From contig CAKTAA010000010.1 in NCBI GenBank assembly GCA_934526185.1, positions 1 to 47,145 on the forward strand: a stretch of DNA of 47,145 nt. The letters are read 5' to 3'. The position numbers were made by a program, and so were the translations under genes. Numbering within the stretch: the stretch's first letter is position 1; the number at the start of each line of letters is the position of its first letter. Origin of the DNA: an uncultured Eubacteriales bacterium (lineage in GTDB: Bacteria > Bacillota > Clostridia > Oscillospirales > CAG-272). Positions 46,259 through 47,145 of the stretch are shown here, piece after piece. The notes under the pieces are model-generated. The model saw nothing but the letters and a program-made list of their open reading frames with translations, did no database searches and had not been told where the DNA came from.

Positions 46259-47145
46259 GTGAGAATTTTCAGATATCTGAAACGGGAGATAGCGACGGTT
46301 TTTTTGATTTTGATTCTGCTTGTGATTCAGGCAATGTGTGATCTGTCGCTGCCGTCCTATACCAGCGATATCGTTGATATCGGCATTCAGCAAAGCGGCA
46401 TTGAGCGTGCAACGCCGGAACAGATTCGCCCTGAAACGCTGCAGACGCTTGAGCTGTTCATGACAGAGGAGGAAATCCAAGCTGTAGAGCTGGCATATCA
46501 GGAAGAGGACGGTGTTCTTGTGTTGTCAGAAAAAGAAAAAAAGCAGCTTGATGCACTGGACAAATGCTTCATCGTACCAATGGCGCTTGTGTCACAAATG
46601 CAGAACAGCCAGGACATGCAGGCCGGCGATTTGAGTATGGCGCTGGCATCAGGCGCGATGACAAAAGACGATATTCTGGCCATGCGCGGGCAAATGGAGA
46701 ATGTCAGCGAGATGCTTATTTCTCAGATGGCGGTTGCGTTTGTCCGCACAGAGTATGAAGCCATCGGTGTGGACATGGGGAAGATGCAGACGGATTACCT
46801 ATGGTCTACAGGAGCAAAAATGCTAGGAGTTACCGTATTGATGATGACGGTGGCTATTGTAGGCGGATTGCTCGCCAGCCGGACAGCGGCACGAGTCGGC
46901 CGGGATCTGCGCGGCAATGTGTTTAAAAAGGTGGTATCGTTCTCCAACGTGGAAATGGATCGCTTTTCGACCGCCTCGCTGATTACACGGAGCACCAATG
47001 ATATTCAGCAGGTTCAGCAAGTCATCGTCATGCTGCTGCGAATGGTGATGTACGCGCCCATCCTCGGTATCGGCGGCGTTATCAAGGTCGCGGGAACCAA
47101 GACCGGCATGGAATGGATTATTGCTGTAGCCGTCGGTGTTATCAT
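46259..47145 (+). CDS. ABC exporter, membrane domain (5' part; gene continues beyond the window)
   Basis: A GTG at 46259 follows AAGGAAGG by about 7 bases and opens a frame of 295 codons to the window edge. The first helix (about 10-33, VFLILILLVIQAMCDLSLPS) resembles half-size exporters of the MsbA/LmrA/BmrC type, as do YTSDIVDIGIQQ, the second helix (about 187-207) and SRTAARVGRDLRGNVFKKV and FSTASLITRSTNDIQQVQQ (the coupling helix region). About 140 residues of polar, Gln/Met-rich sequence (about 45-183) are inserted between helices 1 and 2, an extracellular domain seen only in some heterodimeric exporters. The ATPase half is outside the window, so pairing with a further ABC gene cannot be seen. 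Confidence 0.88.
   Translation, partial: MRIFRYLKREIATVFLILILLVIQAMCDLSLPSYTSDIVDIGIQQSGIERATPEQIRPETLQTLELFMTEEEIQAVELAYQEEDGVLVLSEKEKKQLDALDKCFIVPMALVSQMQNSQDMQAGDLSMALASGAMTKDDILAMRGQMENVSEMLISQMAVAFVRTEYEAIGVDMGKMQTDYLWSTGAKMLGVTVLMMTVAIVGGLLASRTAARVGRDLRGNVFKKVVSFSNVEMDRFSTASLITRSTNDIQQVQQVIVMLLRMVMYAPILGIGGVIKVAGTKTGMEWIIAVAVGVI

Noticed and set aside
1..47145. tRNA, rRNA, CRISPR array, insertion sequence or prophage
   Set aside because: None was seen: no clustered direct repeats, transposase, integrase or tRNA-like cloverleaf was recognised.

Overview
The window looks like a chromosomal stretch of a spore-forming Firmicute of the class Clostridia, probably an Oscillospirales or Christensenellales-like gut anaerobe. 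The evidence is whiA and spoIIE, the Gram-positive gene blocks infC-rpmI-rplT, plsX-rnc-smc-ftsY and yhbY-nadD-yqeK-LCP-rsfS, a tyrosyl T-box leader, AGGAGG-type ribosome binding sites and mid-range base composition. It is almost all core housekeeping DNA. I saw no insertion sequence, prophage, CRISPR array, tRNA or rRNA. The species assignment is inference.

Layout. 1-4040: 3' end of whiA, then dnaE. 4198-10470: a small DUF2975-like membrane protein, a class A penicillin-binding protein, and the hflK-hflC pair. 10488-15136, minus strand: a small XRE-type regulator whose reading frame overlaps the end of spoIIE, spoIIE itself, and a lone glycosyltransferase with its own strong promoter. 15410-17084: infC-rpmI-rplT with a consensus promoter, a structured leader with a candidate attenuator, an AUU start for infC and a clean terminator. 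17284-24978: an rRNA/tRNA 2'-O-methyltransferase, dprA, topA, a radical SAM protein and trmFO. 25116-32127: plsX, rnc, smc, ftsY (no acpP between plsX and rnc). 32355-39540: rdgB, yhbY, nadD, yqeK, an LCP protein, rsfS and leuS. 39711-41609, minus strand: tyrS with a complete T-box leader and a perfect promoter. 41936-42391, minus strand: a MaoC-like hotdog protein. 42560-47145: a probable drug or peptide export operon of a MarR regulator, a fused MacB/FtsX-type ABC protein and the first 296 codons of an ABC exporter that runs off the window.

How the genes fit together. Most serve information processing (replication, ribosome assembly, RNA modification, aminoacylation, chromosome segregation, protein targeting), the cell envelope (PBP, LCP, PlsX) and sporulation (SpoIIE, WhiA). 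The only clearly accessory part is the MarR-ABC-ABC operon. Its leader carries a consensus promoter, an overlapping short palindrome that could be the MarR operator, and a 21-codon open reading frame with a ribosome binding site. The stop codon of that frame touches the 3' arm of a U-tailed hairpin. This resembles ribosome-mediated attenuation of multidrug exporters and is the best candidate in the window for an undescribed regulatory element. Other points worth checking are a perfect 17-bp inverted repeat inside the PBP gene and the XRE gene with no proper start of its own.
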